Origin: Chrysaora quinquecirrha
Taxonomy: Eukaryota; Cnidaria; Scyphozoa; Semaeostomeae; Pelagiidae
DNA length: 64,000 nt
Assembly: GCA_014526335.1 (NCBI GenBank)
Contig: JACTAT010000044.1
Span: 2,745,732-2,809,731, forward strand
Direction: 5' to 3'
Shown here: in pieces, positions 24,710-38,400 of the stretch
Layout: each line of letters starts with the position of its first letter
How positions within the stretch are numbered: position 1 is the first letter of the stretch
The notes under the pieces: model-generated
Told to the model about the DNA's origin: nothing
Databases searched by the model: none
What the model saw: only the letters and a program-made list of their open reading frames with translations
Made by a program: the position numbers and the translations under genes

Positions 24710-25317
24710 TTTGTTGTATTTTTGTTTTGTAAAATTGATGTTTCTCAGTGTTTGCTTTATTTGTAGTTGTATTGGAGTTGTAAAAGTACTGCTTTCCGTA
24801 GACAAGTTTTTCAAGGCAACTTTTCTTGATATCTAATGTATGTTTTACTGATTATATACTGTATGTATGTGTGCAGGTGATCAATATATAGTTTTTTACA
24901 TTAAGCAACGAGGGTTTTTCCTAAGAGAGGGGCATTTCACTCTTTCAAAAACCTGTTTGAGATTTCCGTTAAAAAATGAGTTTTGAGGGACTTCAATGAA
25001 AACAACAGGATTTCTAATACTGAACCACACCAAAGAGATATACAGCCATTCACATAACATTGTGATGTTAATTGTTCCTTTGGTCCCTAAATATTAGTGT
25101 CAAATTTAGGGTTAAATTTTTAGGGACAATTTGGGGACAACTAATTTAAATTTAGGGTCATTTTAGGGACAAGGATAATATCTGACACTAAACTTTATTT
25201 GCAAAGTTTTAACGCCAAATTTTAGTGTCAAAGTGTGGACAATTTAGTGTTGATTTAGGGACAAATCCGTATTATGGTCCCACACACTAAAATTTAAGGT
25301 CGATAAGTTTTACAGTG
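24710..25317. repeat. element A right subterminal region
   Basis: Non-coding. From about 25090 it holds dispersed copies of TTTAGGGACAA, AATTTAGGGTCA and AGTGTCAAA-type words, ending in TTTTACAGTG. Multiple short subterminal repeats are typical binding sites for CACTA-element proteins. Confidence 0.65.
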
Positions 25318-26127
25318 TAGCTAACTAACTATCTAACTAACTAACTAACGAACAAGCTCGCTAACTATCTAATTTACTAGCAAACTATCTAACTAACTAA
25401 CTACCTAACTAACCAACTTACTAACATGAAAGCTATGCTTGCAACGTAACTAACTTATTAGCAAAATAACTACTTAACTAACTAACTAACTAACTAAAAA
25501 ACAACCTCGCAAACTCTCTCATTTACTAACAAACTAACTAAAAAAGTAATTAACTAACCATTCAACAAACTAACTCTCTATCTTACTAACTAACTAATAT
25601 ACAAGCTATCCTTGCAAAATAGTAAGCAGCTTACAAACAAACTAACTAGCAAACTAACTAACTAATAAACAACCTCGAAAACAATCTAATTTACTCACAA
25701 ACTAACTAATAAAGTAACTAACTAACCAACTAACTACCTTACTCTTTATGTTACTAACTAACTAACATACAAGCTATGCTTGCAACCTAATTGAGCAACT
25801 TACAAGCTAACTATCTAACAAACTAACAAGCCAACAAACAAATTCGCCAACTATCAAATTTATAACAACCTATCTAATTAACTAACTAACTAACTAGCCA
25901 ATATACAAGCTATGCTTTCAACCTAAACAAACAGCTAGCTAACTCATTGATTCACTAACTGGCTAACTAACCAACTAACTTACTAAAGAACAAGCTCACT
26001 AACTATCTAATTTACTAGCAAACTATCTAACTAACTAACTACCTAACTAACTAACTAACTAGCTAACTAACTAACTAACTAACTAACTAAAATGAAAGCT
26101 ATGCTTGCAAAGTAGCTAACCAGCTCC

Positions 26128-26169
<42 letters not shown>

Positions 26170-27265
26170 TAAAAACAACATCGCAAACTCTCTCATTTAC
26201 TAACAAACTAACTAAATAAGTATTTAACTAACCATTCAACTAACTAACTCTCTATCTTACTAACTAACTGACATACAAGCTATGCCTGCAACAAAATTAA
26301 GCAGCTTACAAACAAACTAACTAGCAAACCAACTAACTAATAAGCAACCTCGAAAACAATCTAATTTACTCACAAACTAACTAACTATGTAACTAACTAT
26401 CCAACTAACTACATTACTCTCTATATTACTAACTAACTAACATACAAGCTATGCTTGCAACCTAATTGAGCAGCTTACAAAATAACTATCTAACAAACTA
26501 ATAAACCAACAAACAAATTCGCCAACTATCTAATTTATAACAACCTATCTAATTAACTAACTAACTGACTACCCAATATACAAGCTATGCTTTCAACCTA
26601 AATAAACAGCTAGCTAACTCACTGACTCAATAACTAACTAGCTAACTAACTAACTAACTAACAAACAAGTTTGCTAACTATTTAATTTACTTGCAAATTA
26701 ACTAACTAACTAACTTTCTAACTAACTAACTAAGTAACATGAAAGCTATGCTTGCAACGTAACTAACTAGTTGGCTGATTAACTAACTAACTAACTAACT
26801 AACTAACAAACAACCTCGCAAACTCTCTAATGTGCTAACAAACTAACTCAATAAGTAATAAACTAGCCATTCAACTAACCAACTCTCTATCTTTCTAGCT
26901 AACTAACATACAAGCTATGCTTGCAAAATAATAAGCAGCTTACAAACAAACTAACTGGCAAACTAACTAACTAATAAACAACTTCGAAAACAATCTAATT
27001 TACTCACAAACTAACTAACTAAGTAACTAACTAAACAACTAACTACATTACTCTCTATATAACTAACTAACTAACATACAAGCTATGCTTGCAACCTAAT
27101 TGAGCAGCTTACAAACTAACTATCTAACAAACTAACAAACCAACAAACAAATTCGCCAACTATCTAATGTAGTAACAAACTATTTAACTAACTAACTAAC
27201 TAACCAGTATTCAAGCTATGCTTTCAACCTAAATAAACAGCTTACTAACTCACTGACTCACTATT

Positions 27266-27297
<32 letters not shown>

Positions 27298-27800
27298 GAA
27301 CAAGCTTGCTAACTATCTAATTTACTAGCAAACTAACTATCTAACTAACTAACTAACTAACTAACATGAGAGCTATGCTTGCAACGTAACTAACTAGCTA
27401 GCTTACTAACTAACAAACAAACTAATTAACTAACTACCTAACTATCTAACAAACAAGCCTGCCAACTATCTAATTTACTTGCAAACTAACTCAATAACTA
27501 ACTAACTATCTAACTAACTAACTAACGAACAAGCTCGCTAACTATCTAATTTACTAGCAAACTATCTAACTAACTAACTACCTAACTAACCAACTTACTA
27601 ACATGAAAGCAATGCTTGCAACGTAACTAACTTATTAGCAAAATAACTACTTAACTAACTAACTAACTAACTAACAAACAAGCCCGCAAACTATCTAATT
27701 TACTAGCAAACTAACTAACTAACTAACAAACTAACTAGCCAATATACAATCTATGCTTTAAACCTAAATAAAGAGCTAGCTAACTCACTGACTCACTAAA

Positions 27801-27832
<32 letters not shown>

Positions 27833-28787
27833 AAACAAGCTCCCTAACTATCTAATTTACTAGCAAACTAACTAACTAACTAACTAACTAACAAACTAAC
27901 TAACATGAGAGCTATGCTTGCAACGTAAATAACTAGCTGGCTTACTAACAAACAAACAAACTAATTAACTAACTACCTAACTATCTAACAAACAAGCCTG
28001 CCAACTATCTAATTTACTAGCAAACTAACTCAATAACTAACTAACTATCTAACTAACTAACTAACTAACTAAAATGAAAGCTATGCTTCCAAAGTAGCTA
28101 ACCAGCTCGCTAACTAAGTAACTAACTAACTAACTAACTAACTAAAAAACAACCTCGCAAACTCTCTCATTTACTAACAAACTAACTAAATAAGTAATTA
28201 ACTAACCATTCATCTAACTAACTCTCTATCTTACTAACTAACTAATATACAAGCTATCCTTTCAAAATAGTAAGCAGCTTACAAACAAACTAACTAGCAA
28301 ACTAACTAAATAATAAACAACCTCAAAAACAATCTAATTTACTCACAAACTAACTAATAAAGTAACTAACTAACCAACTAACTACCTTACTCTTTATATA
28401 ACTATCTAACTAACATACAAGCTATGCTTGCAACCTAATTGAGCAGCTTACAAACTAACTATCTAACAAACTAACAAACAAACAAAAAAATTCGCCAACT
28501 GTCTAATTTAGTAACAAACTATTTAACTAACTAACTAACTAACAAACTAACTAACCAACAAACAAACTCGCCAACTATCAAATTTACTAACAAACTATTT
28601 AACTAACTAACTAACTATCTAGCCAATATACAAGCTAGGCTTTCCACCTAAACAAACAGCTATCTAACTCATTTATTCACTAACTGACTAACTAACCAAC
28701 TAACTTACTAAAGAACAAGCTCACTAACTATCTAATTTACTAGCAAACTATCTAACTAACTAACTACCTAACTAACTAACTAACTAG

Positions 28788-28820
<33 letters not shown>

Positions 28821-29356
28821 ATGAAAGCTATGCTTGCAAAGTAACTGACCAGCTCGCTAGCTAACTAATTTACTAACTAACTAACTAACTAACTAAAAAA
28901 CAACCTCGCAAACTCTCTCATTTACTAACAAACTGACTAAATAAGTAATTAACAAACCATTCAACTAACTAACTCTCTATCTTACTAACTAACTAACATA
29001 CAAGCTATGCCAGCAACAAAATTAAGCACCTTACAAACAAACTAACTAGCAAACCAACTAACTAATAAGCAACCACGAAAACTATCTAATTTACTCGCAA
29101 ACTACCTAACTTAGTAACTAACTAACCAACTAACTACCTTAATCTTCATCTTACTAATTAACTAACATACAAGCTATGCTTGCAATCTAATTGAGCGGCT
29201 TACAAACTAACTATCTAACAAACTAAGAAACCAACAAACAAATTCGCCAAGTATCTAATGTAGCAACAAACTATTTAACTAACTAACTAACTAACCAGTA
29301 TTCAAGCTATGCTTTCAACCTAAATAAACAGCTTACTAACTCATTGACTCACTATT

Positions 29357-29387
<31 letters not shown>

Positions 29388-30161
29388 GTAACAAACAAGC
29401 TCGCTAACTATCTAATTTACTAGCAAACTAACTATCTAACTAACTAACTAACTAACTAACATGAGAGCTATGCTTGCAACGTAACTAACTAGCTTGCTTG
29501 CTAACTAACAAACAAACTAATTAACTAACTAACTAACAAACAAGCCTGCCAACTATCTAATTTACTAGCAAACTGACTCAATAACTAACCAACTATCTAA
29601 CTAACTAACTAACTAACTAACTAAAATGAAAGCTATGCTTGCAAAGTAGCTAACCAGCTCGCTAACTAACTAACTAACTAACTAACTAAGTAACTAACTA
29701 AAAAACAACATCGCAAACTCTCTCATTTACTAACAAACTAACTAAATAAGTAATTAACTAACCCATTCAACTGACTAACTCTCTATCTCACTCACTAACT
29801 AACATACAAGCTATGCCTGCAACAAAATTAAGCAGCTTACAAACAAACTAACTAGCAAACCAACTAACTAATAAGCAACCACGAAAACAATATAATTTAC
29901 TCACAAACTAACTAACTAAGTAACTAACTAACCAACTAACTACATTACTCTCTATATTACTAACTAACTAACATACAAGCTATGCTTGCAACCTAATTGA
30001 GCAGCTTACAAACTAACTATCTCACAAACTAACAAACAACAAACAAATTTGCCAACTATCAAATTTAGTAATTAACTATTTAACTAACTAACTAATTAAC
30101 CAGTATTTAAGCTATGCTTTCAACCTAAATAAACAGCTTACTAACTCACTGACTCACTATT

Positions 30162-30205
<44 letters not shown>

Positions 30206-30471
30206 GAACAAGCTGGCTAACTATCTAATTTACTAGCAAACTATCTAACTAACTAACTAACCAACTAACTAACATGAAAGCTATGCTTGCAACGTAACTA
30301 ACTAATTAGCAAAACAACTACTTAACTAACTAACTAACTAACTAACAAACAAGCCCGCAAACTATCTAATTTACTAGCAAACTAACTAACTAACTAACAA
30401 ACTAACTAGCCAATATACAATCTATGCTTTAAACCTAAATAAAGAGCTAGCTAACTCACTGACTCACTAAA

Positions 30472-30523
<52 letters not shown>

Positions 30524-30568
30524 ATGAGAGCTATGCTTGCAACGTAAATAACTAGCTGGCTTACTAAG

Positions 30569-30607
<39 letters not shown>

Positions 30608-31433
30608 AAAACAACCTCGCAAACTCTCTCATTTACTAACAAACTAACTAAATAAGTAATTAACTAACCATTCAACTAACTAACTCTCTATCTTACTAAC
30701 TAACTAATATACAAGCTATCCTTGCAAAATAGTAAGCAGCTTACAAACAAACTAACTAGCAAACTAACTAAATAATAAACAACCTCGAAAACAATCTAAT
30801 TTACTCACAAACTAGCTAATAAAGTAACTAACTAACCAACTAACTACCTTACTCTTTATATTACTAACTAACTAACATACAAGCTATGCTTGCAACTTAA
30901 TTGAGCAACTTACAAGCTAACTATCTAACAAACTAACAAACCAACAAACAAATTCGCCAACTATCTAATTTATAACAACCTATCTAATTAACTAACTAAC
31001 TAACTAGCCAATATACAAGTTATGCTTTCAACCTAAATAAACAGCTAGCTAACTCACTGACTCAATAACTAACTAGCTAACAATCTAATTTACTCACAAA
31101 CTAACTAACTTAGTAACTAACTAACCAACTAACTACATTGCTCTCTATATTACTAACTAACTAACATACAAGCTATGCTTGCAACCTAATTGAGCAGCTT
31201 ACAAACTAACTATCTAACAAACTAACAAACCAACAAAAAAATTCGCCAACTGTCTAATTTATTAACAAACTATTTAACTAACTAACTAACTAACAAACTA
31301 ACTAACCAACAAACAAACTCGCCAACTATCAAATTTACCAACAAACTATTTAACAAACTAACTAACTAACCAGTATTCAAGCTAGGCTTTCAACCTAAAC
31401 AAACAGCTAGCTTACTCATCGATTCACTAACTG
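25318..31433. repeat. CTAA-rich satellite array, second block
   Basis: Same satellite as 1-6864, with the same phrases (AACCTCGCAAACTCTCTCAT, CAAGCTATGCTTGCAACC, AACAAACAAATTCGCCAACT). It contains no gene. It ends at ...GATTCACTAACTG where element B is inserted. The uninterrupted version of that site, CACTAACTGGCTAACTAACC, can be read at about 25954. Confidence 0.95.
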
Positions 31434-31690
31434 CACAGTCAAACAAATTGTCCCTAAAATTTCAGGATAGAGCAATTATTGTCCCTAAAACGTAATTTAT
31501 CCATAAAATTGTCCCTAAATAACCAAATTTATCCCTAGATTTATCCCTAAATCACAAATTAGTGATGGTGATCAGAGATGTCACTAAATTATCCCCAAAA
31601 CACATGTTAAACTGAAAGAGTTATCCCTAAAATTTTGTTGTTCACAATTATCACTAATTTGTCCCTAAATTTGACAACTATCTTTTTCAA
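31434..31690. repeat. element B left terminus and subterminal repeats
   Basis: After the terminal inverted repeat, TTGTCCCTAAA, TTATCCCTAAA and CACTAATTTGTCCC words recur in both orientations about every 15-40 bp. The remainder to about 32495 is A/T-rich with no convincing gene. Confidence 0.75.
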
Positions 31691-32495
31691 CTATATTTCA
31701 GTGACTAATAGTCAGAACTTCTATTACTACACATTAGAATTCGCGATTGGGGAATTTCCGAGACGGTAGACTTTGTGGTCTGTAGATTTTGAGGTCGATA
31801 ACATCTTATCCTGGCCAAACACTCCCATCATCAAAATTTTTATTTGTGGAATACAAAAAGTTACATGAAGTATAAAATCTATAAAAATGCGTATTCTTCG
31901 CAGCCCAAAGAAGAAATGCTTATGCTTATCTAGTTTGGGCCGCAAATTAAAGTTTCAAATACATATAATTAAGATGATACAATATACATTAAAAAATTAC
32001 AAAATGCCAATATACAAACGCTGATTATCTATGTATTTTCAATTTGCAATTGTTACTTGGTTTCTTTTTTTCACTTTTATCATTTCTTTCTATTTTTTTT
32101 TGCTATGCTGCATATAGCAAAACAAAACAAGAGTACAGATGATATTAATGAATATTCAGTTTCAATTTTTGAATTGATCCTCAAGTCTTCTTTTATTCAG
32201 TTTTGGATTGTTTTATAGAGTTATCCCAACATTTCCCTGAACAACATTTAATCATAGTCGTGATCCACCCTGTGAGCCATTTGTTGCAACTATTTTACCA
32301 CCTATGGTGGGACTTGTTGGCCAAAGTTTGATTCTGATAAAAAATGCTGGATGTTTGGGGTTAAAGGCCTGATGTTGATGGCATATGACCATCAAGTCTC
32401 GCATGCAAACTCTTTGATCTAAATGTCAACACTTGCAAACATCAGTAATAAAGAACAGCAATATTTTCTTAAATCTAAAAATAACTGATCGTTAT

Positions 32496-35400
32496 TTAGC
32501 AAAAATTTAAATAGTGTTTTGGAACAATAAAGTCCTGTCCCTGGCCATTTTTCACAGCATTCAAGGATTTGTTATAAATTAAATCTGCTGGATGAACAAT
32601 AACAGTCCCTATCTCATTCTTGACTTGGTACGCACAATAATGTCCGTCATAAGACACATTCAATTCTTTTCCAACAAACAAAGGCTCATCTTTTTCTATT
32701 AATATTGATTCAAAAATTGCCATCTTGTTGTTGGTCACCAATATACTGCCTGACTTTATTGCAACTCCATTAATAATAACTGTTTCTGCCATCCAGATTT
32801 TTCCGACACTTGGCAATATTTCTTTCAGACTCTGGGGCACAGGAACTTCCTTGCAATTTTTATTGTAATTTTCATACTTTCGATCACCTAGAAATTAATG
32901 AACACAAAATTTGGCAGTGCAACAAAAATATAATTCTAGATATTTTTATACTATCTTATATCTTTTATTCAGTCCATGTTCTTACCAGTCAGACCAATCT
33001 TTGGGGCTATCCAGTCATTTAATACATATTACATATAAAAGATAAATAATTATAAACAATATAATATATAATATACAAATATGTATGGCACTGAAGAAGG
33101 CTCATACAGTAAAAAAACTTTGGAGCCAAATAGGAACAAAATATTCAAAAGTAACTGACAATTACCTGAATTCCAATCTGCAAAAGCTTTCATTTGCAAT
33201 CTTTTTGCCACTGTATAAGGTGCATTGATGTAGTTTCCTAACAATTTGAATGAAAAGTTTATGAGCAAAGGCTGTAATTATTAAATATCTCATGACAAGT
33301 GGCCCAATGAATTCCACAATATACATTTTACTTTTACCACACACATCCATCGCTAGAGGAAAAATACTGCAAAATTACAATAGCCGTACACAGGGACAAA
33401 GGATAAGATAGGACATACTCAAGTTGATGTGTTATTTATAACCTATACAGGGTTACTTTCTAATTCTAATTAGACCTCTTATTACTCTGATGAAGCCCTG
33501 AATGCCGGGGCGAAATATTAGCATCAAAAGATTCGTCCTTTTTTTTTGCTTCGTCTTCTCGGCGCTTTGCAGTGTTACTGCCTCACTTTTATTAACAGGG
33601 TTGCCCTATACAGTACTAAATTTTGAATTATTTCTTTCACAGGTAGCCCAAACCTATGACCCTCGAGAAATTAACTCTGATTTATCAGCATAAAAACAAT
33701 AGAATAAAGCACATGTGTAAAAATTTTAGAACAATAGGCCAAAATTTAATAACAATAGAAAGCCAAAAAGTGCAAGATTTGGCAAATTTAGCTCTAAAAT
33801 GCCAAACTGACAACCCTGGTCCCATATGCAACCAAAACAGAACCGTTTCAAAATGAAAAATCAGAAGGAATCTCATGGCTTCTTTTCTCAAAACCTCAAA
33901 AATTAAGAAGGATTTTGATTTGGAAGAATGGGATGTGGAAACATTATTAGCAATAAAAATGATATTTACCCCCAATAGTTACAGCTCTCTTTGCTACCTT
34001 GTTCTTCGCCTCGTGGCGCATTGTCCATAGATAAATCAGTGGTCCATTTCGCCTTAATGCCTCACCATAATGAGTCATAAAATGGCATTTTGGTTTTAAG
34101 CGGCCATTTGGTGACAACTGCAGGAAAAGATGAGTTCAATTCATAAAACTGTATGAAATTCAATTACATTTTTCATTGCAAATTAAATTAAATCCATCCA
34201 AAACACACAAAGGACAAAATATGCTTTTCCTAAAGAAGGAGACCTCTTATTACAAAAAATCAACTTTCATTTTTGACTAGTTGGATTTTCATACCTTGAT
34301 AAATAATTCATGGTGTTCTGTCACAAGGGAATCTATATAGTATGTTTGCTGCACACTAATTTCAGGACTGAACAAATGGTCCATTATTTCGCGAAGTAGG
34401 ACAAAGAGTTGCCAAGCTTCATCTTCAGGGTCTACCAAATGTCCAATCCACATTGGAAGATACTTCATCAAGAACCACATCTGTGTTGCATTCTGGCGGA
34501 TATTATTGTTGCTCAAGTGCTGGGCCTCCATGCGAACTTGCTTGTTCCGTGTATCAGAATCCCTAGAATGATGAACATGATTTTTAATACACATATGAAA
34601 ACATCAAAAAGTTTTTTTGCAAATTCACACGAAATAGTAACTATTACCTTATGCCCCTCAATACTGCAAAAATTTAGTTCCTTGATTTAAATAAAAAGGC
34701 TATTTAAAAATGGCCACAAATTGAAAAAATAGGAAATGGGCATGTTATTCAATTTTGGGAAACAATAAATAACAAAAAATTAATTGAGAATTTCAGATAT
34801 CTTGGATGCTCAACTATTGATTTGGAAGGTAAAAATAAAGATGTTTATAGTTTACCCATATTTAAATGTTTCCATGGCATTGTTCAGATATTGTAATGTC
34901 AGCGTCTTCTTGTCGATCAAATCTTTCAAAAGTATCAAGAGGTCAAATTTACAGACCCCTTCAAGGATGTCATGCATTATATCCGGAGAGAAGGTCTCTG
35001 TTACATGGAATTCTGCAAGAGAATTCAGAACAGAGTTGAATTTCACTCCAGTACTCTTTGCATCTTGCACTTTCAAATCATTGTCAAATGTTGTTTTTGA
35101 CCTCAATGCCTCTTTTTTCTGCTTAGTGACAAACCAGGACTCATCTTTAGACATTGTGCAAAACCTGCAATATCTGTCAGCAGAGAAGCTTTCCTGAAAC
35201 CCAAGCAAGCTGTTGGCAGCCAAATTGTCTCCCAGAATGAGAACTAATGTGCCAAACACTCTCTTTGTTGTGTGGGACAAGTGAAAGTCTATTCCTTCTT
35301 CTAGTTTTTTCAAATCGTTCGTAATCACTTGCAGGATCTTATTGAAGCCATGAATTTTTACATCATTTGTGTATGCCACAGAAACAAGATGAATGTGCTC

Positions 35401-38400
35401 AAGATGTGAGTTGTAACACTCAGTAAGATTCATGAGCACTACATAAAACATTGCCAACTTATGGACCCCTGATCTGGAGCCTAGTGGATTTGCTATCTCC
35501 AAATCATCATAATACAGTGCAACTTGCAAAGCGTCTTTATTCTCAGTAAAAATCTTTGAATTTTTGTATCTGGTCCCATCACAAAATTTTCTTAACATCA
35601 CATCGCTATCATCTTCTGCATCAAATATTTTATCAAACAGATCCTTTTTGTTTAATATCATTGCTATAACTTCAAGGATTGGAATATACTGGAAAGTGTC
35701 TTCCTTTGTTTTACCTTCTTCATTTCTGTATCCAAGATGGATTGTTTTTGGCTCAATGTATCCTTTCTCCCTAAAAAAGCTCTCCCGTAACCGTTCTGTC
35801 CTTATGGAAGAGAGAACATTCTTTGTTGCGTTGATTTTTTTCTTCAACTGCTCAAATTCTTTGGAACAGGCTCCTTCATGTTGCATTTTCTCAAGATCTT
35901 GAAAACAGGAAATCAGGGGCATTGATATGTCACTCACAAGCTCATCAGTCATGTCCACAATAGACTGTATTGTGGACCTTGGAATATTTTGATTCCCATA
36001 CAGGCTTGAAATAAATCTGAAACAAAAAACCTTCAATATAACGACAAACGTCTCCAAATAAAAATCATTTTTAAAGAAAGTTTAGTATACTGCTCTCTTT
36101 GTATGAAAATTTGCATGTATGAACACTGTAATGATAGCAATCATTTGTATCAATAACTGCAAAAAGAGCACAGCTGTATGCAATTCTTGGGTTGTGCTTT
36201 TTCTATGTAATATTGAGCATATTGCATTGTTATGGTAAGTGTTGAGCATGACTTACCTTACTGTAAATTCATCTGTGGAGCTTGCATGTAACATTTTTGA
36301 ATCTAAAACAGAGGACATTGTCTTCAAATCTCAAAACTACTGAAAGAAAGATTCACACACCGTTTTCCTTGAGATACAACACGCCTCAAATGAATAACCT
36401 TCAACCTATTTCATGACTTTAGGAGGCTATAATTATTTTGATAATTCTTATGATGTACAATTCCATGAATCTGTTATTAGTACAACATTTTACATCACAA
36501 GATTTTTCAACTAACACTGAATGTATACTATATATTACAGTTACTTTGCCCTCAAATGGAAATTAAATAAAATTCCACCATTCAAATTTACATAAAAGTT
36601 TCATTAAGAACTCAAGAACTTTTTCTTAAGTGTTTTTACAGTTGGCTTGCATTAGATGCTCAATTTAGCTATTGTGTTACCAACTTAACAGAAATTGATG
36701 GAACAACTTAATTATAAACTTTTCCCTTTGAATAAATTTCAGAATTGTATTTCAGAATTTACCCCTACATAGAGATGCATTTTTGAAATAGGCAGCTCCC
36801 TGAAATCTTTACTATTATGTGCAAAGGAAAAGTAGATATTTTGATTAAGCTTACCATTTCCATCAGATGTATTTGCCACTTCATCCAATTCTCCTCCTAG
36901 AAACAGAGTTGCTTCATTGCCTAAGATGAAAAAAATGAAAAATGAGATGAAAAAAAAATTGTTCTTATCAAAGTTCTGATAGGTGTGTGGAAAATTAAGA
37001 GCTTAGGTGAAAATTAGGGAAAAAGATCATCCAACATTATAGAAATTGCGTGTAGATAAACTCTTTAAAGACAAACAAATATTAGAAAGACATATTAATT
37101 TAGAAATGCCAAATTGGTGTCCTCCTGTATATCGCAAAGAATGGCTTGTATGTTTAAAAATCTAAATGTATTACATTAGATAGTTACTTTGCTCACAATA
37201 ACCTCGACATTAATTTAACAATTTATCCTTCAAATCTAGCATAACAAAATAACATATTCAAGAATTAAATAAGAATTTCTCCTTTCAATAAGATTCAGAA
37301 TTGCATAGCACCCCCAGATAAAGACACATTTTGGTAAAGCTATATTTATAAAACATAGGTTTTGAAACATTCATACCGGAAATCTTTACTATTATTTGCA
37401 AAAGGAAAAGCAGATACTTGGATTTAGCTTACCATTTCCATCAGATGTATTTGCCATTTCATCCGATTCTTCCCCAAGACACAAAGTTGTTTCATTGCCT
37501 AAATATGAGAGGCAAGGAACGGTTTGTTTAAAAATGTATTAAATTTGAGCTTTACTTTGCTCACAATAACCTTGGCATTTATCAATCATTTCATCTTTCA
37601 AATCTGGCATAATAGTTTGATATTTATAAATCATTCCACCAGCCCCATTTGTTGGTTCAATTCTCCCAAGTCACTGATGAGCTCCACTAAGTGTGAAATG
37701 TGTCTGGCATTTAAGAATGCGGTGGCTAATGCCAAATACACATTATTTTAAGCTCCCTGAAATCTCTACAATTATTTTCAAAAGGAAAATGAGATATTTT
37801 GATTAAGTTTACCATTTCCATCTGATGTTTTTGCCATTTGTTCCATTTCTTGAAAACACAGAGTTGTTGAATTACCTAAATATGACGAAGCAATTTTAAC
37901 TTCATAAATTCTGATAGGAATGTACAATTAGTGCTCATTTGAGGGAGGTGCTCTTCTCATGGAGGGTGCTCGTTAAGTTTTTCATAATTTCACTCAGATT
38001 ATATGCTTAACATAGATAGTTTGAGACAAAAATATTGATTTTATTTTAATGAAAGTGTTATATTGTGTTCAGCTCTCGTAAATATGGCCTAATCCTGTGC
38101 AAGGAAAGCTTTCAGTTTCAATGAAGGATGCCAGGCAGGCAAACATCATAAATGATAAACAAACAAAATGAAAACAAAGTACACACATTTCGAATGTATG
38201 TATGAAAAAAAGTTATAACTAAATTGCCATATCTGATTTAACAACTTTGTTATCGATTGCAACCATCAGTCTTTTTTCTTATAACCAAAGTTTGGTTACC
38301 AAACTTTTTGGGGATAGGATACTCTTTTGAGGGGGCAGTCATTAATTTTTTTAAGTTCTTCGGTGTGCACAGCAGAGTTTCCACACTGGTCAGGGGGGGG

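Larger units (their letters stand above)
13497..25317 (+). mobile_element. element A: decayed CACTA-like transposon, left end missing
   Basis: The right terminus is GATAAGTTTTACAGTG ending at 25317, immediately followed by satellite (TAGCTAACTAAC). It is preceded by subterminal repeats of the TTTAGGGACAA type (25090-25270). The same terminus in the opposite orientation (CACTGTAAAAC) stands alone at 52397, confirming the family end. Element A carries a plus-strand transposase pseudogene homologous exon for exon to element B. The left end is not seen between the Academ-like element and the gene; the start given is where non-repeat sequence begins, not a true border. Confidence 0.6.

Noticed and set aside
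37524..37751. Plus-strand ORF of 75 codons
   Set aside because: Lies in an intron of the opposite strand gene; no domain, start context or partner exon.
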